A DNA stretch of 64,000 nucleotides from an uncultured Parabacteroides sp. GTDB taxonomy: Bacteria; Bacteroidota; Bacteroidia; Bacteroidales; Tannerellaceae. The notes beneath the pieces were generated by a model that worked only from the letters and a program-made list of their open reading frames with translations, made no database searches and was not told the DNA's origin. Location: positions 20,923 through 84,922 of the forward strand of contig UQLN01000017.1 in the NCBI GenBank assembly GCA_900541965.1. The letters are read 5' to 3'. The position numbers and the translations under genes were made by a program. Positions 33,191 through 42,182 of the stretch are shown piece after piece; within the stretch, counting starts at the first letter, position 1; each line of letters starts with the position of its first letter.

Positions 33191-36100
33191 ATGAAAAAAA
33201 ACTTTTTGTCGGGTAGATATTATCTTAAATCCCCGTCAGGTCAAAAAATCTCGAGAATTATGCGAATATCCACATTCCTTTTAGGAGCCTGCGTATTCTG
33301 TTCATATGCTGAAAATTCGTATTCACAGAATGCCCGGGTCAGTGTCAACAAAAACAATACTCAGCTGGAAGAAATCCTAAATGAGATTGAAAGTCAAACA
33401 GATTACCTGTTTATTTACAATAGTCAGGTAAATGTGAACCGTAAAGTATCAGTAAAGGCAAAAACAAAGCCCGTTTCTGAAGTCTTGGATAACCTGTTGA
33501 AAAATGCAGGCATCGAATATAAAATGGAAGGAACCCATATCGTTTTGTCAGTAAAGGATGCCGATACAGTGGCTTCTGTCCAACAGCAGACACATACAGT
33601 AACGGGAACGATTGTTGATAAAAACGGCGAGCCGATTATTGGAGCGAATGTACTTATAAAAGGAACAACGAACGGAACGGTTACCGATATCGATGGTAAA
33701 TTCTCAATAGAAGCTGAATCTAACGCAGTTTTGGACATTTCTTATATTGGTTATCTGACAAAAGAAATTACAGTCGGAAATCAGAAAGTAATCAATGCCG
33801 TTTTAGTAGAAGATACAGAAACATTAGATGAAGTAGTTGTGATTGGTTATGGTACGCAAAAGAAAGCAGACTTGACCGGTTCGGTGGCTAATATCTCTAC
33901 TGATAAACTAAGTACTCAGAGTAATGTCAATATTGGACAAGCTCTTCAAGGGAAAATAGCCGGTGTCGATATTGTTTCTCAGGGCGGTGCTCCGGGGCAA
34001 AGCAGCCGTATTATGGTCCGTGGTATCGGTACACTGAATAATGCTAATCCATTATATATCGTAGATGGTATGTATATGAGCAGCATGGATGATCTGAATC
34101 CGAATGATATTGAAAGTATCGATGTATTGAAAGATGCATCTTCTGCTGCTATTTATGGTTCACGTGCAGCAAATGGGGTTATAATTATAACGACTAAATC
34201 CGGTTCAAATACCGAAGGTAAACCTATTGTTGATGTATCGGCAAATATCGGTGTACAGACCCCGTCTAAATATCTGGATATGTTGGGAGCTGATGACTGG
34301 GCGCGCTTAACTACAGTTTCCCGCAGTGCTATTGGTGCAAAACCTCTTGAGATGGCCAGTAATATGACAGAAGATAATGATTGGCAGAGAATCATGATGG
34401 GGCCGGCCTTAATGCAAAATTATAATGTAACAGTCAAAGGCGGAACAAAATATTTTACTTATTATACAGGGTTAGGTTATGTAAACCAGGACGGTACGGT
34501 TAAAGGGACAAATTACCAGCGCTATAATGCACAGTTTAAATCTGAATATAAGCGTGGATGGTTTACTTTTGGGAATAATGTGGTATTCAGTTCACAGCAA
34601 AACAACCCGTTATTTCCTTTTTCTCGAGGAGGTTATCTGGGAATTATTCTTCAGTCAATACCTTCTTTGCATCGATATGATCCGGCTAATGAACAAGGCG
34701 GGTACGGCAAGGTATATGGAGATGCTACCGATATCCCTAACCCATTGGGTATTTTGGATGAAAATTTGACTCATAGAACTAATGATTCTTATAATGCATA
34801 TATCAATTTGTATGCAGAAATAAAATTACCTCTCGGTTTCAAATATCGTCTGAATGCAACTCCTGATTTTTCATTTGAACGGAATACCTCTTATGAAAAC
34901 GTTTATGATTTTGGTTTACGAAATAATGCAATATCTAACATGTCCGAAAACCGTTATCGTAGAAATAACTTCTTGATTGAAAATCTTTTGTCTTTCGATC
35001 AAACATTTGGAAAACATAAAGTCAGTGCTTTATTAGGTTATTCTTTTCAAGATTATCATACCCGTTATATCATGGCTGCCGGAAAAGGTTTACCTGACGG
35101 GATCAGAGAGGTTGGAGCCGCAACGCAAGAGCGTACGAATGATTCCTGGTCAAATGAAAACGCATTAACTTCTATTATTTCCCGTGTTTTTTATTCTTAT
35201 GATAATCGTTATTTAATTACTGCAACTTATCGTAGGGATGGTTCTTCCAAATTTGCTAAAGGAAACCGCTATGGGCATTTCCCTTCTGTGTCTGTCGGTT
35301 GGAATGTCGCAGAAGAACATTTTATGAAAAATACAAGAAGCTGGTTGGATCAACTTAAATTCAGAGGCGGATATGGTGTTTTGGGTAATCAGGAAATTGA
35401 TGATTATATGTATACCAGCGTGATTACCTCTAATATAAACTATCCGGATGGAAACGGCGGAATTATCAGTGGTGCATTTCCGAAAGATTTTGCTACCCCG
35501 AATATTAAATGGGAACAAACTGAAATGACAAATATAGGTCTGGACCTTGCTTTCTTAAATTCCCGTTTAATGATTACTGCAGACTGGTATCGTAAAAATA
35601 CGAAAGATATTTTACTATCAGTACCTATTCCTGTTTCTACCGGTGGAGCAAACGACCCGGTTCGTAATGCCGGAAAAATTAGAAATACGGGTGTTGAATG
35701 GACTGTTGGTTGGAATGATGCTCCTTCTAAGGATTTTACATATGGTATAACATTAACCGGTAATGCAATGAGCAATGAAGTTCTTGCAATGGGAGACGCG
35801 AATCAGGTAATTGAGGGAGGTACCAACCGGACAAATGTGCCGACCACCAGAACTTTGGCAGGTTATCCGATCGGAGGTTTCTGGCTAATTCCTACGGATG
35901 GTCTATTCCAGAATCAGGCAGAGGTCGATGCATATGCAAAAGATGGCGTTCTCATTCAACCAAATGCAAAACCGGGCGATATTCGTTTCAAAGACTCCAA
36001 TAATGACGGTAAGATTACGGATGATGACCGTGTATATAGCGGTAGCCCATTCCCTAAAGTTACCATGGGGCTGAATTTCAATGCCAGTTATAAAGGTTTT

Positions 36101-36547
36101 GACCTTTTGTTGGGTATGCAGGGCGTTTTCGGAAATAAAATATACAACGGAACACGTCTTGAATTGGAAGGTGTGAATAAAGGCACGAATTTTTTGGCTA
36201 CCACTCTTGACTATTGGACGGAAGAGAATCCCGGAGCATCGCATCCTCGTTTAGTTTGGGATGACCCGAATCAAAATTCACGTCCGTCAAGCGATCGTTT
36301 CCTTGAGAACGGTTCATTCTTCCGTTTACGCAATGTTCAGTTGGGCTACACATTCCCCAATCGCTGGTTTCAGGATAAAATACAAAAGTTACGCGTATAT
36401 GTGAATGCGGAAAACTTGTTTACTATTACTCAATATACAGGTTATACTCCTGACATAAATAGTGGTGGTGCAACGTCCCGTGGTTTCGATAATTTTGTTT
36501 ATCCGGAAAACAAAGTATTTATGCTAGGACTTAATCTTACATTCTAA
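33191..36547 (+). CDS. SusC/RagA TonB-linked outer-membrane transporter with STN domain (PUL2)
   Basis: This 1118-aa protein has a long N-terminus and signal peptide ending near ENSYSQ. An STN domain (NNTQLEEILNEIESQTDYLF) and a carboxypeptidase-regulatory-like domain (VTGTIVDKNGEPIIGANVL) follow. The plug has DEVVVIGYGTQKKADLTG and DASSAAIYGSRAANGVI, and the barrel ends in MLGLNLTF. It would be the glycan importer and signal transducer of PUL2, working with SusD and the FecR at 32054. The closest relative in the window is the PUL3 SusC. Confidence 0.95.
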   Translation: MKKNFLSGRYYLKSPSGQKISRIMRISTFLLGACVFCSYAENSYSQNARVSVNKNNTQLEEILNEIESQTDYLFIYNSQVNVNRKVSVKAKTKPVSEVLDNLLKNAGIEYKMEGTHIVLSVKDADTVASVQQQTHTVTGTIVDKNGEPIIGANVLIKGTTNGTVTDIDGKFSIEAESNAVLDISYIGYLTKEITVGNQKVINAVLVEDTETLDEVVVIGYGTQKKADLTGSVANISTDKLSTQSNVNIGQALQGKIAGVDIVSQGGAPGQSSRIMVRGIGTLNNANPLYIVDGMYMSSMDDLNPNDIESIDVLKDASSAAIYGSRAANGVIIITTKSGSNTEGKPIVDVSANIGVQTPSKYLDMLGADDWARLTTVSRSAIGAKPLEMASNMTEDNDWQRIMMGPALMQNYNVTVKGGTKYFTYYTGLGYVNQDGTVKGTNYQRYNAQFKSEYKRGWFTFGNNVVFSSQQNNPLFPFSRGGYLGIILQSIPSLHRYDPANEQGGYGKVYGDATDIPNPLGILDENLTHRTNDSYNAYINLYAEIKLPLGFKYRLNATPDFSFERNTSYENVYDFGLRNNAISNMSENRYRRNNFLIENLLSFDQTFGKHKVSALLGYSFQDYHTRYIMAAGKGLPDGIREVGAATQERTNDSWSNENALTSIISRVFYSYDNRYLITATYRRDGSSKFAKGNRYGHFPSVSVGWNVAEEHFMKNTRSWLDQLKFRGGYGVLGNQEIDDYMYTSVITSNINYPDGNGGIISGAFPKDFATPNIKWEQTEMTNIGLDLAFLNSRLMITADWYRKNTKDILLSVPIPVSTGGANDPVRNAGKIRNTGVEWTVGWNDAPSKDFTYGITLTGNAMSNEVLAMGDANQVIEGGTNRTNVPTTRTLAGYPIGGFWLIPTDGLFQNQAEVDAYAKDGVLIQPNAKPGDIRFKDSNNDGKITDDDRVYSGSPFPKVTMGLNFNASYKGFDLLLGMQGVFGNKIYNGTRLELEGVNKGTNFLATTLDYWTEENPGASHPRLVWDDPNQNSRPSSDRFLENGSFFRLRNVQLGYTFPNRWFQDKIQKLRVYVNAENLFTITQYTGYTPDINSGGATSRGFDNFVYPENKVFMLGLNLTF

Positions 36548-36562
36548 AAATACCGTATAGTT

Positions 36563-38071
36563 ATGAGAACAATAAAATTAATCATATTCGTATTTATAGC
36601 CGTTACATTTAACAGTTGTGAAGGCAGACTGGATTTGACGAATCCAAATAAATTGACTGGAGATACTTTCTGGAAAACAGAAGCTGATTTTAAACAGGCG
36701 ATGACTTCTTGTTATACACCTCTCAAAAACTGGAATGGTGGATATTATGGTACCCGCGGATTGATGACTCGTATTTCGCGTGCTGACGATATAGAATTCC
36801 GTAATGATATTGCAGATATTTATTCGATGTATCGGTTTACAAATGACCCGAACAATTCTGTTGCACAGAATATGTTTTATCAATTTTATAATGCGATTTA
36901 TCGGGCTAATTCGATTTTACAGGAAATAGACGGTAAAGAGTTCTCTCAGGATTTTAAAGATCAGATTCGTGGGGAAGCTCTTTTTATTCGTGGAATGTAT
37001 TATTTTCAGTTGGCAAAAGAGTTCGGAGATGTTCCTATAAGACTAACTGCTTCTCAGGATCCCGAAACTTTCCAGCTGGCAAAATCCAGTCAGGCAGATG
37101 TATATGGACAGGCAGAAAAAGATTTTATTGAATCTGCGTCTTTGTTGCCCCTGGTAAATGATAAGGGAAAACCTACACGTGGAACTTCGTATGCGTATTT
37201 GGGTAAGTTGTATGTGTATATGGAAAAATGGCAAGAGGCTAAAAAGACATTGGAACCGTTAACAAAAGCACCTTACACTTATAAACTGGTAGATGATTAT
37301 TCCTGGAACTTTGATGAGGCACATGAAAATAATGCAGAAAGTATCTTTGAGATACTGTATGAACCGGTAGGAGGATCGGATCAATGGGATAATGGTGAAA
37401 CCGCCAATTCCGCACAATCTACGACTATTGCCGTGGAATATGCATCAGGCAGTGTTGGAGGTTGGTTTGAAGCAAAACCGACTCAGAAAATGATGGATAT
37501 TTTCATGAAAGAAAAAGCTGCCAATGGGAAATATGATTATCGTTTACTCTCTTCTGTGGCATGGGATTATCCCGGATGTATGTATTATATGAAGCCAATC
37601 CAGGAAGTTCTTACTAAAGATGAAATATCATCTTATTGGATCATTAAATCTTCAAATTCCAAGACTCGTACAGAAGAGAAGGAAACAACGCCTTCTTATA
37701 TCAACGAACGTGCCATGCGTTTTGCTGATGTAATTTTACTGTTGGCAGAATGTGAGTTGAATCTAAATAATACATCCGGTGCAATCAGTTATATCGACCA
37801 GATTCGTACACGTGGAGGTAACCTGCTTCCTTATTCAGGTAAAACAGATCCGGCGTCAGTAAAAGAGGAGTTGATACATCAACGTGCAATCGAGTTCTTT
37901 AAAGAAGGAGAACGTTTCTATGATTTACGCCGTTGGGGGTTACTTGAGCAAGAATTGAAAAGTCAGGACCCGATACGTTTCGCAAGTTTCAAGAAACGTC
38001 ATTATTATTTACCTATTCCGGCTAAAGAAATACAGACAAATTTGTTGTGTACTCAAAATAGCGACTGGTAA
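36563..38071 (+). CDS. SusD/RagB family lipoprotein (PUL2)
   Basis: This 502-aa protein has a lipobox near residue 19 (TFNSCEG). The N-terminal pattern LDLTNPNKLTGDTFWKTEADF and C-terminal HQRAIEFFKEGERFYDLRRWG are typical of SusD. It would be the surface glycan-binding partner of the preceding SusC, starting 15 nt after it. A hairpin follows the gene. Confidence 0.94.
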   Translation: MRTIKLIIFVFIAVTFNSCEGRLDLTNPNKLTGDTFWKTEADFKQAMTSCYTPLKNWNGGYYGTRGLMTRISRADDIEFRNDIADIYSMYRFTNDPNNSVAQNMFYQFYNAIYRANSILQEIDGKEFSQDFKDQIRGEALFIRGMYYFQLAKEFGDVPIRLTASQDPETFQLAKSSQADVYGQAEKDFIESASLLPLVNDKGKPTRGTSYAYLGKLYVYMEKWQEAKKTLEPLTKAPYTYKLVDDYSWNFDEAHENNAESIFEILYEPVGGSDQWDNGETANSAQSTTIAVEYASGSVGGWFEAKPTQKMMDIFMKEKAANGKYDYRLLSSVAWDYPGCMYYMKPIQEVLTKDEISSYWIIKSSNSKTRTEEKETTPSYINERAMRFADVILLLAECELNLNNTSGAISYIDQIRTRGGNLLPYSGKTDPASVKEELIHQRAIEFFKEGERFYDLRRWGLLEQELKSQDPIRFASFKKRHYYLPIPAKEIQTNLLCTQNSDW

Positions 38072-38090
38072 GTAATATATAATAGCATAA

Positions 38091-38129
38091 CGAAGTCGTT
38101 ACCGTTTGGCGACGGCTTTGTTTGTTTTT
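38091..38129 (+). terminator. Terminator-like hairpin between susD and the GH123 gene
   Basis: Positions 38091-38100 pair with 38111-38120 (10 bp including three G-U pairs in RNA) around a 10-nt loop. The T-rich TTTGTTTTT follows. It lies 19 nt after the susD stop. Confidence 0.65.
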
Positions 38130-38145
38130 AAGCATTAAGTAAAAT

Positions 38146-39963
38146 ATGAAAAATAACAAGATTATATGGGCAATAGTGAGCTGCTTTTGCGTAACATTTA
38201 TAGGATATGCCCAATCATCGGAAGGAGTCACTCATTCCGGACAATCGACAGGACAGAAATCTTTTCCTCTGGAAACTTATGCCGAATTACCTAACCCTAC
38301 AGCTGTTAATCCGGCTTTGTGGGAAAAGGTGAAAGACGTTTGTATAAGTTGGGGGTCTACAGATATTCGTTATAAAAAAGAAGAGCCGGCTCCTATCGGC
38401 AAACTAAAAAAAGAAATAGAACTAACAGCTTGGAAAGGAGAACGCATTGCTTCGCAGTTTGTTATCTGGAGTAATCAGGAGATGCCGCATCTTTCTTATT
38501 CGGTGAGTAAACTCATCAATAAAACGAAAAAGACCGAAATAGATAATGAGCAGTTACTTTGCGGCTTTGTTCGTTATGTAATGACCGACGAACTGAATAA
38601 AGACAGACAAGGAGGATGCGGTCCCCGCCCTAATGCCGCAGCATTTGATTCTTCTCTGGTGGCAGATCCGATAGACCATTTGACTAAAGAGCTATCTTTT
38701 CCGGCCCAGACCACCCAAGGTGTATGGATTCGTGTATGGGTTCCTCAAGATTGCCAGTCCGGCATTTATGAAGGAAATGTAACTGTGAAGAGCGGTGATA
38801 AGACCTTGGGTACGCTTGATTTGAAGATTAATGTTAAAAATAGAGTATTACCATCGCCTTCTGATTGGGCTTTCCATTTGGATTTGTGGCAAAACCCATA
38901 TGCAATAGCCCGTTATTATAACGTAGAACCTTGGAGTGACGCTCATTTCAATTATATGCGTCCTTACATGGAATTGTATCGTCAAGCCGGGGGAAAAGTA
39001 ATTACCGCTTCTATCATGCATAAGCCATGGAATGGGCAGACTTATGATTATTTTGAATCGATGGTAACATGGATGAAGAAAATCGATGGAAGCTGGACCT
39101 TTGATTATTCAATTTTCGATCGTTGGGTTGAGTTTATGATGAGTATAGGTATTACACAGGAAATCAATTGTTACTCTATGGTTCCATGGAAACTTTCTTT
39201 TCAATATTTTGACCAGGCAACTAACCATATGAAATTCATAAACATGAAACCGGGAGATAAAGAGTATGAAGACATATGGGTCGCCATGTTGAAATCATTT
39301 GCAATACATTTAAAAGAAAAAGGCTGGTTTGATATTACACATATTTCAATGGACGAACGTCCTATGTCTGTTATGGAGGAAACACTGAAGGTTATACATA
39401 AAGCAGATCCTGATTTTAAAGTTTCGCTGGCAGGTGCTTTACATGAAGAATTATCGGATGAATTAAACGACTATTGTGTTGCTTTACGCATGAAATATTC
39501 AGAGGAGATGAAGCGGAAACGCCGTGAAGAGGGGAAGGTGACCACTTTTTATACAAGTTGTGAAGAACCTCATCCGAACACGTTTACTTTTAATCCTCCT
39601 GCTGAATGTGAGTGGTTTGGTTGGTATGCCGCTAAAGAAAATCTGGACGGTTACTCCCGCTGGGCTTTGAATAGCTGGGTTATTGAGCCGTTATTAGATA
39701 GTCGTTTTTACACTTGGGCAGCCGGTGATACATATCTCATTTATCCGGGAGCACGAACCTCCATGCGCTTTGAACGTTTGATAGCAGGCATTCAGGCTTT
39801 TGAAAAAATAAGAATCCTGAAAAAAGAGTTTGAATTAAAAGGAAATCAGCGGGCTATATCTAAGATAGAAAATGCCTTGAAGATGTTTGATGAAACAAAA
39901 TTGGATATGATCCCGGCATCAACCACAGTCGCAAAAGCGAATGAGGTGGTAAATCATTTTTGA
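38146..39963 (+). CDS. GH123-type beta-N-acetylgalactosaminidase (DUF4091 domain)
   Basis: This 605-aa protein has a signal peptide (FIGYAQ). An N-terminal beta-sandwich region (about 45-240) is followed by a TIM-barrel region with the DUF4091 type C-terminal part. The acidic pair Asp403-Glu404 in THISMDERPMS matches the Asp-Glu pair of GH123 enzymes, which use substrate-assisted catalysis. GH123 enzymes remove terminal beta-GalNAc, known for glycosphingolipid glycans such as Gb4 and GA2. Target here is inferred. It stands alone between two terminator-like hairpins. Confidence 0.82.
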   Translation: MKNNKIIWAIVSCFCVTFIGYAQSSEGVTHSGQSTGQKSFPLETYAELPNPTAVNPALWEKVKDVCISWGSTDIRYKKEEPAPIGKLKKEIELTAWKGERIASQFVIWSNQEMPHLSYSVSKLINKTKKTEIDNEQLLCGFVRYVMTDELNKDRQGGCGPRPNAAAFDSSLVADPIDHLTKELSFPAQTTQGVWIRVWVPQDCQSGIYEGNVTVKSGDKTLGTLDLKINVKNRVLPSPSDWAFHLDLWQNPYAIARYYNVEPWSDAHFNYMRPYMELYRQAGGKVITASIMHKPWNGQTYDYFESMVTWMKKIDGSWTFDYSIFDRWVEFMMSIGITQEINCYSMVPWKLSFQYFDQATNHMKFINMKPGDKEYEDIWVAMLKSFAIHLKEKGWFDITHISMDERPMSVMEETLKVIHKADPDFKVSLAGALHEELSDELNDYCVALRMKYSEEMKRKRREEGKVTTFYTSCEEPHPNTFTFNPPAECEWFGWYAAKENLDGYSRWALNSWVIEPLLDSRFYTWAAGDTYLIYPGARTSMRFERLIAGIQAFEKIRILKKEFELKGNQRAISKIENALKMFDETKLDMIPASTTVAKANEVVNHF

Positions 39964-40000
39964 TATTTTTATCTCTCTGTCCAAGAGAGATAAAAATATT
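39963..40000 (+). terminator. Strong terminator after the GH123 gene
   Basis: Positions 39963-39978 pair perfectly with 39984-39999 (16 bp) around a 5-nt loop, followed by TTTG. The stem begins within the GH123 stop codon. Confidence 0.8.
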
Positions 40001-40088
40001 TTGTTACTTTGTCGATAAACAAAAAACATTATTAATGCTTATCGATGAAAACTTAAATGTAGCGTTCGTCGTTTAATACCTGAAAACA

Positions 40089-42140
40089 ATGAAAATTTCT
40101 TTAATTACGTGTCTATTATTGGTTGCGGGCAGTTTATTTGCCCGTAACCTGGATAAAACATTTCAATTGTTGCCCCAACCTCAGTCGATAGAGGTACTGA
40201 ATGGCAAAGGACTAAATTACGGCGATCTGTCGTATGTAGTATCTGCCGGAGAAGCTCCGATCCCTGTACTGGGGGCTATTACGGATGGTTTGCCTCAAAG
40301 TGAGCGGGCTGGTAAAGGTGTTCATTTCCAGTTGTCACAGACAAATGTGCCGGACTCCCCGGAAGGATATGTCTTGGAAATAACAAATAAAGGTGTTACC
40401 ATTACTTCCCGTAGCGAAGCTGGTCTTTTCTATGGTTGCCAGACATTGGAGCAGCTACTCGAAGACAGCCGCGACTTTAAGAAGGAAATTCCACCGATGA
40501 AGATTACAGACTATCCGGCAATAGCTTACCGTGCTGTCCATCTGGATACCAAACATCATCTGGACCGGATGGATTATTATTATCGTATGGTGGATAAGCT
40601 GGCCCGTTATAAAGTAAATGCCATTATTTGGGAACTGGAAGATAAATTGCGTTTTACCCGTCGTCCGGAAATCGGTGCGCCGAACGCAATCAGCAAACAG
40701 GAAATGCAGGCTTTATGCCGATATGCAAAAGAACGGAATGTGGAGATCAGCCCACTGGTACAAGGCTTGGGACATGCCGGATTTATCCTGAAACATCATT
40801 GGGAATTAAGGGAAAATCCTGCCAGCGACTGGGAGTTCTGTCCATCCGACCCTCGTACTTACGAAATGCAGTTTGATTTGTATCTGGATGCTCTCGAAGC
40901 GATGCCTTATGGAAAATATCTGCATGTAGGAGGAGATGAGATTACAGCAATCGGTATCGACGACCGTTGCAAGGCGACCGGCAAGTCTGCTTTTGAACTT
41001 CAGATGATTTGGTTAAAGAAAGTCTGTCAGTTTGCAGTCGACCACGGCCGCACTCCTATCTTCTGGGATGATATGCCGCTTAAATATGCCGGAATCTGGG
41101 AACTTGCACTGAGCGATAAGACGGACGCAGAAGTGGCAAAGGAATGGAATACAGAGAAACTGGATAAGGCAATCGACCTTTTTCCGAAGGAATGTGTGTA
41201 TATGCGCTGGAAATATGAGGATGCAACGTCTCCCGCCCATCAGCGCCTTTTGAAATGGTACAGTGATAAGGGCCTTAAAGTGATGGGGGCAACAGCAGCA
41301 TCGGCGGGTGATTCTCCTTTCCTTCCACGTAAAAATACCCGGTCGGAATATATAAGAGGCTTCAGCCGGTTGGTGGCGGAAAATCATCTGGAAGGTATTT
41401 TGGCAACAGCCTGGGATGACGGTTCGCCTCATTTGGAAACCGTTTGGCGTGGTTATATCGCACAAGGGGAATTCGGCTGGAATCCTGTGGCACGCGATAT
41501 CGATGCTTTCAAAAAGGCACATGCCCAGCGTGAATACGGTTTCCGCCCGGAGGATAACCGGATGGCTTTTCTGGATGAACTGGAGAAAGCTGTCTTTTTC
41601 TTTGATGGGGCATTGGTTTCATCCGGTCGGCGTAATCCCGCCTGGGGAACATCTTCTTTCACTTTGATCGGTTTGCCGGATAAAAAACACCCGGGTGTTT
41701 GGAGTAAAACATACAAAGAAAAAGTAGATAGAGCCAGGGAAGAGGCCAAACGGTATGAAATGATTCACGAGGGTGTCTGTGCGGCAGAAAGGAATGCATT
41801 GCGTAACCGCTATACACTGAAAGTCTATGAACAGACGAATAATCTGCAAAACTATCCAGTGCGTCTTATCTTGGCTTTGGACGAGTACGATACGGCAAAG
41901 GATGAAGCCGCCCGTAAAACGGCACAGGACAAGATACGTGAGGTATGCGATTATTTTAAAGTGATGCGCCAAAATCTGGAAGCTGTTTATTCGGAAACCC
42001 GTTTCATGCAGCAACCCGAAGGGTTTGTCGCCGATATGAACCACCATAATCATCTGGCTTCGCTGACAGAGAGCAGCGACTGGCTTTATTTGTATGAGAT
42101 ACCGATGGTTAAAGCGGTAAGAGCTTGGTTGGGGGATTAA
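40089..42140 (+). CDS. GH20 beta-N-acetylhexosaminidase
   Basis: This 683-aa protein has a signal peptide (AGSLFA) and a GH20b-type N-terminal domain (about 25-140). The TIM-barrel GH20 catalytic domain starts at YPAIAYRAVHLDTKHH. The catalytic pair Asp283-Glu284 is in LHVGGDEI. GH20 enzymes release terminal beta-GlcNAc or beta-GalNAc by substrate-assisted catalysis. The C-terminal part (about 480-683) is helical, unlike compact GH20s. The gene follows a strong terminator, so it has its own promoter; a 7-bp dyad (40012-40018/40039-40045) lies in its leader. Confidence 0.9.
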   Translation: MKISLITCLLLVAGSLFARNLDKTFQLLPQPQSIEVLNGKGLNYGDLSYVVSAGEAPIPVLGAITDGLPQSERAGKGVHFQLSQTNVPDSPEGYVLEITNKGVTITSRSEAGLFYGCQTLEQLLEDSRDFKKEIPPMKITDYPAIAYRAVHLDTKHHLDRMDYYYRMVDKLARYKVNAIIWELEDKLRFTRRPEIGAPNAISKQEMQALCRYAKERNVEISPLVQGLGHAGFILKHHWELRENPASDWEFCPSDPRTYEMQFDLYLDALEAMPYGKYLHVGGDEITAIGIDDRCKATGKSAFELQMIWLKKVCQFAVDHGRTPIFWDDMPLKYAGIWELALSDKTDAEVAKEWNTEKLDKAIDLFPKECVYMRWKYEDATSPAHQRLLKWYSDKGLKVMGATAASAGDSPFLPRKNTRSEYIRGFSRLVAENHLEGILATAWDDGSPHLETVWRGYIAQGEFGWNPVARDIDAFKKAHAQREYGFRPEDNRMAFLDELEKAVFFFDGALVSSGRRNPAWGTSSFTLIGLPDKKHPGVWSKTYKEKVDRAREEAKRYEMIHEGVCAAERNALRNRYTLKVYEQTNNLQNYPVRLILALDEYDTAKDEAARKTAQDKIREVCDYFKVMRQNLEAVYSETRFMQQPEGFVADMNHHNHLASLTESSDWLYLYEIPMVKAVRAWLGD

Positions 42141-42182
42141 ATGAAAATAAAACAGGAATGAATTATGATAACATATAGTATA

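Noticed and set aside
40012..40045. 7-bp dyad in the GH20 leader as a riboswitch or operator
   Set aside because: The stem is short with a 20-nt loop and no known riboswitch pattern; it is only mentioned with the gene.
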